Part shown: positions 29,501 through 41,821 of the stretch, one piece after another
Numbering within the stretch: the first letter of the stretch is position 1
Layout of the letters: each line of letters starts with the position of its first letter
Assembly: GCA_037039925.1 (NCBI GenBank)
Contig: JAXRKP010000942.1
Span: 122,001 to 186,000 of the forward strand
Direction: 5' to 3'
Length of the DNA: 64,000 nt
Source: Doris montereyensis
Lineage: Eukaryota > Mollusca > Gastropoda > Nudibranchia > Dorididae
Program-made: the position numbers and the translations under genes
Notes under the pieces: generated by a model
Seen by the model: only the letters and a program-made list of their open reading frames with translations
Databases searched by the model: none
Told to the model about the DNA's origin: nothing

Positions 29501-32279
29501 GTCGCGCACATTCCAAGACGACCTAGGCCATTCCAGTATCCCTCACTGTCCACATTAACCCTGATACAGGCCACAGGATGCGCAAGTTGATACCACACAG
29601 GCACGCACACACACACAGAGTCACAGGTAGCTGCTAGTGTAATTGAGCATAAAAGCATCAATGCCAATATGAGTCTCAAAGGCAAAACATTAATTCAAAC
29701 AACTAAAAAATCGTATCTATTCACCTCTAACAGCATTTATTGAAGACATTTATTTCTAGGCTCTGATACACACCACTTGTTTATTTGCCTAAACACTAAA
29801 CAAATGACTGGAAGAAATGCGGAAAACATTCTAATATTATACCACACATAGTGTGACATAGATTTTAAATCTCTTTACATGTGAATTACGTACTTAATAT
29901 TAAATATCTCAAGTACAGACAACTCTTCAGTACTCTGCATATTTTGTTTCGGAGGAAGCCCTTACAGAATGACACTTTTAGTTAAAAACTTTACCTGTAA
30001 GGTAATACCACATCCTTGTGGCACAAGCCCAGTGCCAAATCCCATAAAATTACTGTTGATAAATGAACAAGCGTTGCCGTCTTTATCTGCTGTTGACAGG
30101 TACACAGTATCAGAACCTCGAGGTAGGCTTAGATTTGCACTGTTTAGCTCTGTCACTGGGATGACTCTGTGAGAAAAAAGTGTGAAATTAAAACTAATCT
30201 TATATAGAAATCTAGAGTCCCTACATATCACAAGAAAAGAGGTTTAAAAAAGATATATTAATTATTATTGAGCTTCAGTTTAGACATATCAACTTTTGAG
30301 ATCTGTGATTAAATGATTAAATTGAAGTTCAAATGAATGTTCTTTTTCATTAAAGAATGCTTCAATCATACATCGCTTGGAGTTTGAGAAAGTCCACGTC
30401 AGTACTCCGATAGGACAACAAAGTACAGTGGTCTCTGCTTAAGAGCCTGGCCCTCAGAAGACAACAAAACACTGCCTCTTGGCCAGACAGCCTCTCAGGT
30501 GAAAATAGGTAGTATAAACAAAACAAAATATCAAATAAGGCTAATCCATCACATCTTTAGGCCTAGAGCTCAGACACAAAACACGAGGGATGAGAATGTA
30601 TAAGAAAGAAGAGGAAGAGTGAAGCAGTGTGCATTTCTTTCAAATTTCTTTCCTCTTCTTGTTTCCTACTAATCACACCACTGGATAGACATTGCATTAA
30701 ATCATTTTAGGCCTAATTTAGTTTTAATCCAGTCCATCATTAGTCCTTTATCAGCAAAAACATGCTTCTAGTTCCCATCGGTTATGGTGGAGTCTGATCT
30801 GGTCAAGACATTCTAAAAATGGTGGTGCAAACTGTAGGTGTCAATCGCCTCGTTCATGGTGGGTATCTGGCTTCAACATTAAAGAGCCTGCCGTTGACTC
30901 GGTAGGACCAAGCACCAGCATAGATTCTAACCCTTCAACACCATGTATATGTTGCAGATAGAGAGAAGTGGCGCATGGTCAATTTAAATTTAAATTCTCG
31001 TTTTATTGCATTGAGTTTAGCCGACCATTTGGCTTTCTGATGAAAGAAACACTGGCCTCTTTGTACTCTCAGCTAGATTGAAGTTTTTCGAAGTAACCCC
31101 TTAGGCATGATATTTGAAGAAGAAAAAATCTGTTACACGCAAAAAGCAGCCTCTAAGTAGTCTAAGGCAGAACGGCATCTTAGAATTTTAGGCCAAACCC
31201 ACCGTACTCTGAAATGCCATTTCTAAGCCTATGGGGGTGAAATAATGACAAAAATGTCTGCAGGGTGACTATCATAAAATATTATAACCCACACAAAAAT
31301 CCCTTGCCTAATAAATACAACTATTGTTTTTAGAATTCAAAGGCAAACAATCTGCAATCTCTGAAGGACATAAAACAAAATAAATTCTAATGGTGAAATT
31401 GCAGGAGTCAACAAATTATCATAGCATGAATATTGCATACAAGAGTAGTTTTTTAATAGGATTCAATGTGAATAGAAATAAGGCTGCTCAGGGAAAGGCA
31501 TGCTTATCCATTTTTATTTCTCTTTTAAAATCTTAAAAATAATAACTTACAAATTATGGTCGTAGTATTTCAGTTAATTATTTATTTCATTCTCATTCTT
31601 TCAGGTAGTCTGTGCTTGATATAAAATGAGAATGTAGACAATATGAAATGTCACCTATTTCACAATATAAATTGAATGCACTTTTTAAAGTGAACTGAAG
31701 AAGCATACAGACTTTGTTTAGAGGCTTCTTATTTCCATAAATTAAGTTTGTTAATATGTTAGCATACTCATAGTTGGGATTTGTTTACAAATCTTTGTTG
31801 TAAATAGGAAAGAAAAGTTCCTCTACCTACTTGTCTTAATAATGTAATTCTAGCACCCATGTGATAATTTGATGATAATATAATAATAAAGTAATATTAT
31901 GTTATAGTAATGTTAATACATCAGTATTACCTATCCTTTCTTATAAGCTCTCTGCGACGTGCAGCATAGTCTTTAGAAAGAAGGCGAGTGAGAGGCACAT
32001 CAGCTTGTGTAGGATCAGCACAATATTGTATTGAATCAGCGAATGCTAATCTCAGACTCTCAATCAAATGATGGAGATAGTCACTTGTGTTGTGTCCCAT
32101 TGCTGACATTAAAATACAAAAAGAATTAAGAAGAAACAAATAAGAAAGGGAGAGGGACAGAAATGATTGATAAAACAATAGCTTTGTATTTCGTAAATTT
32201 TGCAAATGTTTCTCTTATTAACTTTTACAAATTTCAAAATAAAAATAAGAAAATTTGTCTACCTTTGAGAAGCACACAT

Positions 32280-32329
<50 letters not shown>

Positions 32330-35300
32330 TTCATTTCTATAGCGCCCACTCCCATCTTATGACAGCTCTAGGCGCGTTTATACATACATAGTAAAAAACA
32401 TGAGCAATGTACACATACAAAATAAATAGATAATTAAATAAATAAATAAATATATCAATAAATAAATTTAAAAAAAAAAAAAATAATAAAATAGATAAGT
32501 AAATAAATAAGTAAATAAAAAATAAAATAAAATAAAATAAATACATGAAAGCATAATATCATTTATAAAAGTGTATGGTACATGAATTAAAATCGCTTAA
32601 CTAAAACAATTACTTTTCTTCTAAGAAGTATCGCATGAGGTATGTTTTGAGATGTTTTTTAAAGGTGTCTTCCGCTGTGTCAAATATAGATCTTATTGGC
32701 AGCGGAAGAGCGTTCCAGACATGAGGACCTGCATATTTAAAAGAGCGCAGTGACAGTTTTGTCAGGCCTTTCCTTGGGGGAACGCTTAACAGATATTGAT
32801 TTGTAGATCTCAGTTGGCGAGAAGGAACATAACCAGAGATCAGGTCATTTAAATAATTTGGAGCTCTATCAGTTTTACATTTGTGACACAATGTCGCAAT
32901 TTTGTATATTATTCGTCTATCGATCGGGAGCCAATGCAGAAACATGAACATAGGGGTAATGTGTTCATATTTCTTTTCTTCAAAATCACTCTGGCCGCAT
33001 GGATACATTAGAGCTTATGAATCAAGACATCAGGTAAATTATAAAACAGGGAGTTGCAATAATCAATTTTGGAAAAAATGTGTACTGAAGTCAATGTTTT
33101 AAGAGAACTTAGATTAAGAAAGTTTGATAGGTGGCCTAATCGTCTGATTTCGAGGTAAAGACTTTTACAAAGATGGTTTATATGATGTTCCATAGATAAA
33201 TTATCATCGAAATATACCCCAAGATTTTTAGCGTTCTGCATGAATTATGAAAAGTGACATGAAGGGTGTCTTTAGAATGATTACTTAAACACCATCTTTC
33301 ATCTTCTTTATCGCCATTTAAAAAGATGCTTCAATAGAGTTAATGATGTGATAGAAAAAAAAAAAGAGTGATATAATACTCGTGACAACATAAAAATGTG
33401 TTGAACTATGTTACCGCCAACTTTCCAATATTTAACTAAATTATTCATGTCTTCTTTGATAGGAAATTTCTGTAAGTTTCATGTCTTTTAAAAGGGCAAA
33501 TTAAATTAATTCAAATATTGAAGAAAAATCATGCTATTATACCTTCTCAATGTACATTGGGAAAACAGTCAAATAAAAAGATCTATGGACAATGAAGAAG
33601 CTACATGCTGCATTTTCCCATCAACGGCTATCTTTTATCTTTGCATGTTCCTCATCAGACACCATTTTCCTTAAATTTATCTTTTACTGTTCACAAATTT
33701 TTTGCTATAAAATTTTCAATACAATTAATGTAAAAAAGCAAACACAATGATACCTTGTAAATCAAATCCTTCTAATATATTCAAGGCCATAAGTGCTGTC
33801 ATTCCCTGACCACTAGGGGCATCTCCCATACTTTACATCCTTTGTACTCAACATGGATTGGAACTTCTTCAGTAGATTCATGTCGTGCCAAATCCTCTAA
33901 TGTCATTAGACCACCATGTTTGCCAACTGTTTCCACAATAGATTTTGCTATTCTACCCTCATAAAAGCCTTTATTGCCATGGGCTCCCAGTTCCTTTTGA
34001 TTAAAAAAAAACAACACTTTAATAATATATACTGTACATGAAAATACTTTGGTGAGGTAATGGGAGAAATTACTTCAAATATCATGTGAAACGAAAAAAC
34101 AAAAAATAGGAAAAGAGAATCAAAATGTAGAAACAATTAAAAAAGGGACAAAGAGGGAAATGAACTAATAAATAAATATTTATTTATATATTTATGTGAC
34201 TAAATTCATAGACTCTAACTCCTCCCCCCCCCCTCACCTCAGAAAAGAGAATTTGATGAATGGATGAGAGGTATTTACTTTCAAGGTGTTCATAGACAAC
34301 CTTGACTACCATTACTTTGAAAACAATCCAGAAAATGCGAAGACATCTTTGAGACAAAATACTGAATGAAAGTTAATGTAACAGAAAAGAAAAATTAAAC
34401 CATCAATAAGACATAGAAAACACAAATCTTTGAAAACCTTCATAGTATGGGCAAGAGTGGGATTTCTCATAAGATCTCCATGTCTTGGCGCTTGTCCATT
34501 TAAAAGCAGTTCTTTCCCAAACACATTATGCTCCGCTTGTAATAAATGTGCTCCTAAATGAAAATAATAATAATAAAAAATTAGACAAACAATAATAAAT
34601 ACAACAAGCTTTTGTTATCCTTATCTATACAATAGTTAAATGCAGCAAACACTCACCATGTTCAAAGTATTTGTGTGTCCTTTTATCCTTTCAAGGGGGG
34701 GGGCACACCTCCTAAAGTGATTTTTTTTGCCTTTGAGTAACTGTCAAAATTTAGTCATCCTATATCTTTGAAAAGTTTGTAGCGTCCTTGGTTGCCAAGG
34801 AACCGGCAGCCATCTTGGATTTTGACCCAATTTTCAAAATCTATCTCCCCTCTTAATTATGAATAAAATCACTCAAAACCTGTGCAGATCGTTTTTTCCA
34901 TTCAATATCTAAAGAACAATGTCGGGCTTTTTAGATATTTTGGATATTTTTTTTTTAATGAAGTTTTGAAAAAACATAGATCTATCGTTTATACGCAAAA
35001 ATGGCATTAAAAAAAAAATAATTTCCGCAAAAAGTTTACAAAATATCACAAAAACCTGATGTCATTCTATTAACATTGATGAGAGGAACCTGTGTGCGAA
35101 ATATTATACAAATCGGTCGGTAAATGACAGAGAAGGTAGAATTTTAGTGCGAAAAAACTATATTTTTAAGTGAAAAATATAGGTAAAGAAATGAAAAGAA
35201 AATAACATAAAGCAAACGCTTCAGACGGGTCGCCCTTCTTGTAACAGTTCCCTTCATCTTTCGAGTCTCTGGCAATTTTTTTTAATGTAAAGAGGATTGG

Positions 35301-38300
35301 AAAACTAGGTTTAGATGTACATTGCTGTGAAAACAGCTGTCAAAATGACCAGTTCTTTGTTTTCTTCCTCTATTCCTATACTTGTGAACGTGTTTACATA
35401 TGCGCAACGGTGGCCTTGACCTCTTATGTCACAAATCGTTCGTCCGATCAATGCACTGTGTTCCCGAAAGCCAAGCAAAAGAACTGTGTCGTCAAATTGG
35501 CGATTAGCCGTTAGAGGGGTATTCAGTGCCAATTTTCTCAGTCAGTGTTAGGGTAATTTACATCAAAATTTACTTTTTACCTACCCTCGCCTACAAAATA
35601 TTTTGTTTAAAAAATAATATACGTCATATGGACATTTTTTTGCCATAAGCTTGTAGATAACTGATCATTGTACCCAATTATGCAAAGAATAGAAAGTCAA
35701 CATTTTGGTCACAAACTCGCTAATCCAGGTTTAGAAATTGGGGTAAGCTCTGGCTACATTGGCCATAATGGCTTTGAAGGATCGTTACTTCTCACAACAA
35801 AAGAAATAAACAGAGCAGTGTTGCTGGAGATATTGGGCAAATTAATTTCAGTCAACTAATACAATGAAAAGGAATCGCTACCTATAATCAGAAACACCCC
35901 CATGTTGACAAATGTAATACAGATGTGTCAGGGGCTTTAAAAAAGCTTTTGGCAAGAAACAGTTGATTAGCAATATTGCATTTGCACTCCACAGATGGTT
36001 TTCTCAAGATTTTATGTGATCCTCTGTGCAATTTATATATAAAGGTATCTGAATGTTTTATGTTTCTTTTCTCAAAGGTTCTACTTTCATCATTTATTGA
36101 TTCTATGCATGTTTTATGGGTAACTTTTTTTTGGTGGTTTCTATTTTTATAATATATAGCACTATGTGTGATCTTCTATAGGATTTACATTTGATTTTTA
36201 GTAGATCCTGCAATCCGTCTTGGAGAGACTTTATGTTACATTTCCTGAAGATCTTCTTATGTTTACCTTTGGAAGATTTTATTTTAATCTTCTGTAGACT
36301 CTACATAAAATCTTCTGCATAGTTTACATTAAATGTTGCATCAAATTTTGATCTCATGAGCACTGCACACAATTCTCTTGAGAGTTAAATTTTAATATCC
36401 CATAAGCTACTTTTCATCTTGTGCAAACTTTACCTTTAATCTTCTTTAAACTCTTCATTTGATTTTCATTTTTACAATTTATTGTCTGTAGACTCTGGGT
36501 TTGATTTTCTGTAGACTTAACATTTGACCAAAGGAAGGAAACCCTTCATTCGATTAATTGTCAATCTCCTCACCTAAATCCCAAAATGTTGCCATTAAGT
36601 CTTGTACAGGGAATCCAGTCTCAGCCATTTCAATGGCTGGGTTAAGAATCTGTGATAGAGAAACCTGAAAAGTATGACAAAAAATAAACAAATGATATTT
36701 TCAAAACGTATTTCATTATTCCACAACACCTGAACAACTTAATTCAAATCAAACTGCAAGCTTAGGCAATTCTTGGAGGACTCGGCAGTCCAGAGGCAAG
36801 GTATCGGCCTCTCAACCAAAAGGTAGCGGGTTTGAGCCCCATCAAAGGTTGAAAAATTTTCTATTTTTTTTCAAGCAAAATCTACCCCCTGATACGGGAA
36901 TGTGGATCGACAACTAGTCCCATTGGAGATGGATGCTAAAAAGGAGGTCCTGTGCGCAGATCACAACACTCTGTGCACATTAAAGATCTCTTGGATGTTT
37001 ACAGGGCAGTCCGGACAAAATAAAAAATCAGATCACAAACCCCGAGATCACCTTAGTAGTAGATGTGGGAAAAATCAAATTAAATTCTAAACTATAAGAT
37101 GAATCTTTAGATCAGCAGTAGGCCTACTTTTTTATATGAGCATTTCCTAAACATGAACTTCAATTTGCTATAAATCTTTCTTTTCTTTGGATTCCATTGA
37201 GGAATGAAAATGCATCCACTTAAAAACTTCATTACAAATACAAGGCAATCAAATCAAAGCAAAACACTTACAAAAAAATCTAAACCCATGAAAAGCTCCC
37301 AAACACAACAAACAGACAAAAAACACTGGTATGAATACTAATTTCAGTCTTTCAGATAGAAAAAATAATAAATAAAAAGAATTTTGAATTGTAACTAGCT
37401 GCTAATTATAATGCATTTTTCCTGCAGCGATTTTAACAATTTTCTTTTTCGTTTTAAAAAAATAATATATAACTTGAATTTTAGTTTTAATAATCGTCCA
37501 AAATTTGGAGCCCCTAAAACTGTTGAAAGGAGAACTGACCTTCCCAGAGCCCCACTTTTCCACTGAATCTACCCATGCGCTGGCAGCTCCTGGCACAGTA
37601 ACACATAGGCCATGTGTAGGTGGTAAAGGATTGGTTTTATTATAGCCCCTTTTTTCTATCTCTGCTAAGCAGGACTTTTCTGATGATTTACCACTGTAAA
37701 AGAAATTATGACTCCTTTGTCATCCATCCATATGATCATTTTATGTTTAATTCATCCAGTGAAAAAACATCAATACCACAGCTGACTGCTGCCAATTTAT
37801 TATAGTATGCTTCATCACAGGAGAAAAATATTGTAATTTCTTAAAATGTTACAAAACACCAAGAGTGGCTGCTTTACGTGACAAAGTCATTGTACTATGT
37901 TATAGACAAAATGAGAATGAACACCTAATCACAGGTTATGGATCTTTTCGACTCAAAACGATTGTTTTGATGACCATGCAAAATGCTGAAAAAATGATCT
38001 AGGCTTTCTCCATCTTTCACTGGTTTGAGAGTTTAATTAGGTCAAAGATTTATTGTCAACTGCACTCACTTTAACCGAGTAGAGTAAGGCTGTGGAATGG
38101 ACTACCAACATAAATAAATCTCAGCAGCAGTACTGAAGACTTTAAAAAATAGAATTAAACACATCACTTTAAAATCAAACTTGGATTAACACTTAAGGGA
38201 TAAATTAGACTATGTGCGCTGACAGTAATAGTCAAGAATTGAGTTGGTCAGCCATTATGAAAAAGAAAAAATGAAGAAGAAATATTTCTGGCAGGGAAAT

Positions 38301-39792
38301 TAGTTATAAATTACCTATGGTAATAATGATCGGATCACTGCAATGAATGTTATCCACAACCAAGCAGCACCAGGTTAAGATTTTCTTTGAGTTAAAAAAG
38401 TGAGTTAAAATACCCAGTATAACCAGGTAGCTCAAATGAAGAAATTCACTTGTTACATGAAGTTATTGTGAAATTAAAAAAACAAAATACAAAAATGCCA
38501 AAGAATAGTTTCACAATAATTTTATGAATAAATGTACGGGTTCACCTTCCCTGATTTCTACCCCTCTTCTCTTCCTTCCTTCCCCTTCCTTTCTTCAATT
38601 TTCCTACATTAAAAGAATAGTAACTTTGCTTTAAAAGGAGTCTCCGCTTTCATCTAGATTCTCCAAGAATTGCAATGCCAACAAATATCTACCTTCCATT
38701 AAGTCCCTTCACACTCTTAGTTGCATTATCATAGAACATGCAGAATGCATCACCGCCAAGGCCTGTGCTCATAGGATCTGTTACATTGAGGGCAGCAGCA
38801 ACAGCAACAGCAGCATCCACTGCATTTCCACCAGCTTTCAAAATATCTAAATGATCGAGATTTGTTACAAATATTGCTCACATTGTTAATGAAATAAGGA
38901 AATAATACTAATGGTGACAAACATCATAAACATTTTTAATGAAATAAGAAAATAAAACTATATAAATATCTTTGTAAATTCTTTCATAAAAATAATGACT
39001 CCTTTAATAAGCAATTTCTTGTTTTAGTTTTTCAACTGAGAAGAACAACATGGAGAGCAATATCTTAATCTGTTGTTTTCTCTGTCTTCATTTTCATTTT
39101 TTTCTTATGAATTTTCAAAAGTTCTTGTTCATCAAAGTTTCATGTCAGGTCACATTGAGAAAAGAAAACTATTAGAAGAATTTAACTGATAGTAACTTAT
39201 ATAATATTAAGTGAGTAGCTATATGTTTATTCCGACATGCCTAGGCATAATTTTAGCATCTCTGACATCAGTTCATACATCCGTGTCTGTATTAGCACAT
39301 TTGCTTATTGGGATATGTGTCTTCATAAAGTGTACCATAACTATCCCCTGATGGGCTTCCATGAAATGTATCAAGTGTCCTATGCCTGTGCATATATAAC
39401 ACCCACCTAAAGCATAATATCTTTTAATTATTAGGTTCATTCCTTTTTTAAATTTTAACACACACACACACACATATATATAAATATATATATACATGCT
39501 TATTGGGACGTGTCTTCATAATCACACATACAGTCCTATGTCCGGATAGAGACAGTCTGATATTAATTACATAGACAGGCTTAAGTAGTTAGTTTATTTT
39601 TCAAGACAATCTTGTTCATTCAGATCTACATAAATCAAGAATCTGCTTAATAAAAAGAAGAAAATTAATGAAAAGAGAATAATGAATATTACCCAAACCA
39701 GCTTGAGATGCCAAAGGGTCAGAACTGGCAATGCAGCCATTTTTGCACACAACAACTGACCTTCTTGATGAAAATTCAAAAGGATCAGTCAT
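26527..39792 (-). CDS. Gamma-glutamyltranspeptidase family, YwrD-like glutathione hydrolase proenzyme, 11 exons
   Basis: Exons in transcript order: 39792-39693, 38846-38693, 37693-37540, 36664-36574, 34553-34438, 33993-33754, 32102-31931, 30166-29995, 28674-28566, 27979-27847, 26773-26527; all GT-AG, phases agree. About 562 residues once a one-base frameshift in exon 6 is allowed for. Family function: hydrolysis of gamma-glutamyl bonds of glutathione and conjugates after autocleavage. Seen: [20 protein letters not shown] (about 32-51), [37 protein letters not shown], then GSD|T with [13 protein letters not shown], where Thr363 (codon 30108-30106) is the predicted nucleophile, then [15 protein letters not shown] and a C-terminal GSEPRADG. 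No signal peptide or membrane anchor is visible, unlike classical surface GGTs. Start at 39792 is supported by an in-frame TGA seven codons upstream. The gene converges on SCLT1. Confidence 0.95.
27403..27810 (-). repeat. Unclassified coding-like repeat R5, copy 1 (glutathione hydrolase intron 10)
   Basis: Similar to 49580-49870 in the same orientation. An open frame from 27681 reads [10 protein letters not shown], then [22 protein letters not shown] and [14 protein letters not shown]. The second copy has KIPQMKTTWGSFR, QNAVTLRG and LLYKERQIQNYLYI in matching order. A TTATAAAAC motif precedes the start region in both copies. I do not recognise the family. Confidence 0.6.
28243..28370 (+). repeat. 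Interspersed repeat R3, copy 2
   Basis: The cleanest copy of the repeat also found at 20496 and, inverted, at 44232. It lies in intron 9 of the glutathione hydrolase-like gene. Confidence 0.75.
30424..30540 (+). mobile_element. Left end of a pogo-like inverted-repeat element
   Basis: TA-CAGTGGTCTCTGCTTAAGAGCC resembles the left terminus of the complete element at 40717 (CAGTGGTGTCTAACTAAGAACC). I could not find a matching right end in intron 7. A still more eroded start of the same kind lies near 29129. Confidence 0.45.
32281..33310 (-). mobile_element. CR1/L2-like LINE, 5'-truncated, with (ATT)n tail
   Basis: In intron 6 of the glutathione hydrolase-like gene, same strand. On the - strand it shows the post-RT region: [20 protein letters not shown] and [13 protein letters not shown] (33240-33010), then [33 protein letters not shown] and [13 protein letters not shown] (about 32930-32690). 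The 3' UTR ends GGGAGTGGGCGCTATAGAAAT and runs into an (ATT)15 tail at 32281-32326. This arrangement is typical of L2/CR1-like elements of invertebrates. One frame break lies near 33008. Confidence 0.92.
34690..35250 (+). repeat. Interspersed repeat R4, copy 2
   Basis: Block order resembles 25420-26100 (GCCATCTTGGATTTT, a TTCAATATCTA block, then GCAAAAA-rich sequence). Located in intron 4 of the glutathione hydrolase-like gene. Confidence 0.45.
36777..37090 (+). mobile_element. tRNA-derived SINE, family B, copy 1
   Basis: The head has an A-box-like GGCAGTCCAGAGGCAAGG and a B box in GGGTTTGAGCCCC. The body shares CATTAAAGATC, TTTACAGGGCAGTCCGG and GTAGATGTGGG with the copies at 53949, 56658 and 60823. 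In intron 3, opposite to the gene. Confidence 0.85.
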
Positions 39793-40716
39793 CCTCCTTG
39801 CAAGTGGAAATCAGCCTGACAAGGTGTGATAAACTGTAACAATAAATGGTATTGGTAATAGTTGATTTCACTTCATTTGGGTGATTTTTTGGCAGATAAT
39901 TTTGTTTTGCATATTTAAAAAAATAATAGTGTTCGAATCAAAAATATTTTCTTCATAGCATTTGCAAACAATGAAGTGATTATTTTTATAACGTCTCTAA
40001 TTTTACATAGTTTACAGCCTGAGTTTACCTTCCATGCCATTCTTAAAAGCAAATTCATACTTCTTTCTTTTATAGACAACAGAATCATCTTCTTTGTCTT
40101 CATTATCGTTGTTGCCAGATTCAGATTAATCTGCTTTTAGTCTTCAGTTGTAAGTGTTAAATTTTCACACATTAAATGAAACGTTCCAATTTGTAAGGCA
40201 ATTAGTTGTATATTCTTATACAATTTTATTGATACCGTCAAGATGTCACGAAAAAGACCCATCTTCAAACAAGGTATTTACTATATACTTTGAATATGTA
40301 TTTTTATAAATATTGTACATGAAATGTATAGTTTTATGAAGGATTTATTTTTTAAATTATTTTTTGTTGAAACTGAATGAAAAATATATAGTAGCCATAT
40401 TGTGACATGGGGTTTCAAGTAGTAAGCAAAACTTGAACACGACACAATGTAATATAAAAAAGATATCCTGAAAAAAAATGTTTTCCACATGAAGTAAAAT
40501 TGACTGTAGTATTCATTTTAATGTTGGCTTGATCATAACAACTCTCTCTCTCTATCTTAGTGTCTACCTGTCTATACCTTCACTCTGTTGAACTTGAGAC
40601 TTAACATGTAGATATGTATATTTCTGTCACATCATGTATATTACCTTCGTATCTATTCTTAAAAGCTTCTTGTACACATGATGAGGAATGTTCTTAATTA
40701 TGTCTTAATCCTATTA
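39793..40716. other. 5' flank of the glutathione hydrolase-like gene
   Basis: Presumed 5' UTR and promoter of the - strand gene. No TATA box or other confident promoter element could be assigned. No further exon is supported. Confidence 0.4.
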
Positions 40717-41280
40717 CAGTGGTGTCTAACTAAGAACCCAGTCCTCGGGAGACAGAAATAGCGGTTCTTATGCAAACCGGGTTTTAAGGCGAACACCGAC
40801 ATGCCTTATATTATTGCTTCATTAGGCTATTTAATAATTTTTTATTGGTTAATCCCCATTGACCTTAAAATGTTGGCCAAACTTTAATGTCTTTGATCAT
40901 CTGTCGTGCCCGAGGCACCAAGGCATGGTCACAGATGGACAAGACAGATGCACAGGGCGGATGGTGAGCTTTCCTCGTGTCTGTCAGTCAGCATCTGGCG
41001 CACCCATGTGACGTGTTTATAACACCTAGTAATGTCTGGACCAATGCAATATAATAGACTGTCTTTCTGTGATTCACTTGCGACAATCACAGGATAACAG
41101 CAATTATGTTAGTGTTAAATTGTTTTCATGACTCTCGCCTTGCGATCAAACCAGGTTCTAAGGCAAACAGGGCTTTACCGAGATGGGTCTTAAGGGAGTA
41201 GTTGTTTATAAGGTATATTTCGTTGAAGCTTCTTAGGCAGACCAGTTTCTTAGGTGGAGGTTCTTAAACCTACACCACTG
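40717..41280. mobile_element. 564-bp inverted-repeat element (pogo/Tigger-like MITE)
   Basis: The left end CAGTGGTGTCTAACTAAGAACC is matched, inverted, by CAGTGGTGTAGGTTTAAGAACC at the right end. Perfect TA dinucleotides flank both sides (40715-40716, 41281-41282). Internal GGTTCTTATGCAAACCGGG resembles other elements with this style of terminus. No transposase. Confidence 0.85.
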
Positions 41281-41297
41281 TATATATGTAAGTAACT

Positions 41298-41570
41298 AGA
41301 TCTATCAATATTATGGCATAATGATGGAACTGACTTTCAGAGTTATAGGCCTATTGTTGCAATACCTTATCTTAAAAGTGAGTTCAACTACTCCTCGGTA
41401 TACACTAGATCTAGATCTATATAATATCATCATGTTATTGTTGTATAAAAGGTTTTCACCACTTTCTCTGAAATCACTACTAAAGCGTAGAGAGGTAGAA
41501 TCTATGATCCATGCATATTGCCACTTTGATCATGCAATCTATCTACCATCTCATGCTAGTCGAATAAAGT

Positions 41571-41613
<43 letters not shown>

Positions 41614-41730
41614 GTATCATCAACACATTTTCTTCCTCTAGATTTCTAGATCTGAGACTTAATCTAGATCTAGATCTGCATTATGTGTATCTACTTAACA
41701 ACTTTATAGTCTATATGATATAGCTGATGA

Positions 41731-41821
<91 letters not shown>

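Noticed and set aside
40029..40112. Possible acidic/basic exon upstream of the glutathione hydrolase-like gene (reads NDNEDKEDDSVVYKRKKY)
   Set aside because: It has a usable donor, but the frame is closed by a TAA just upstream with no acceptor or ATG in between, so no exon model works.
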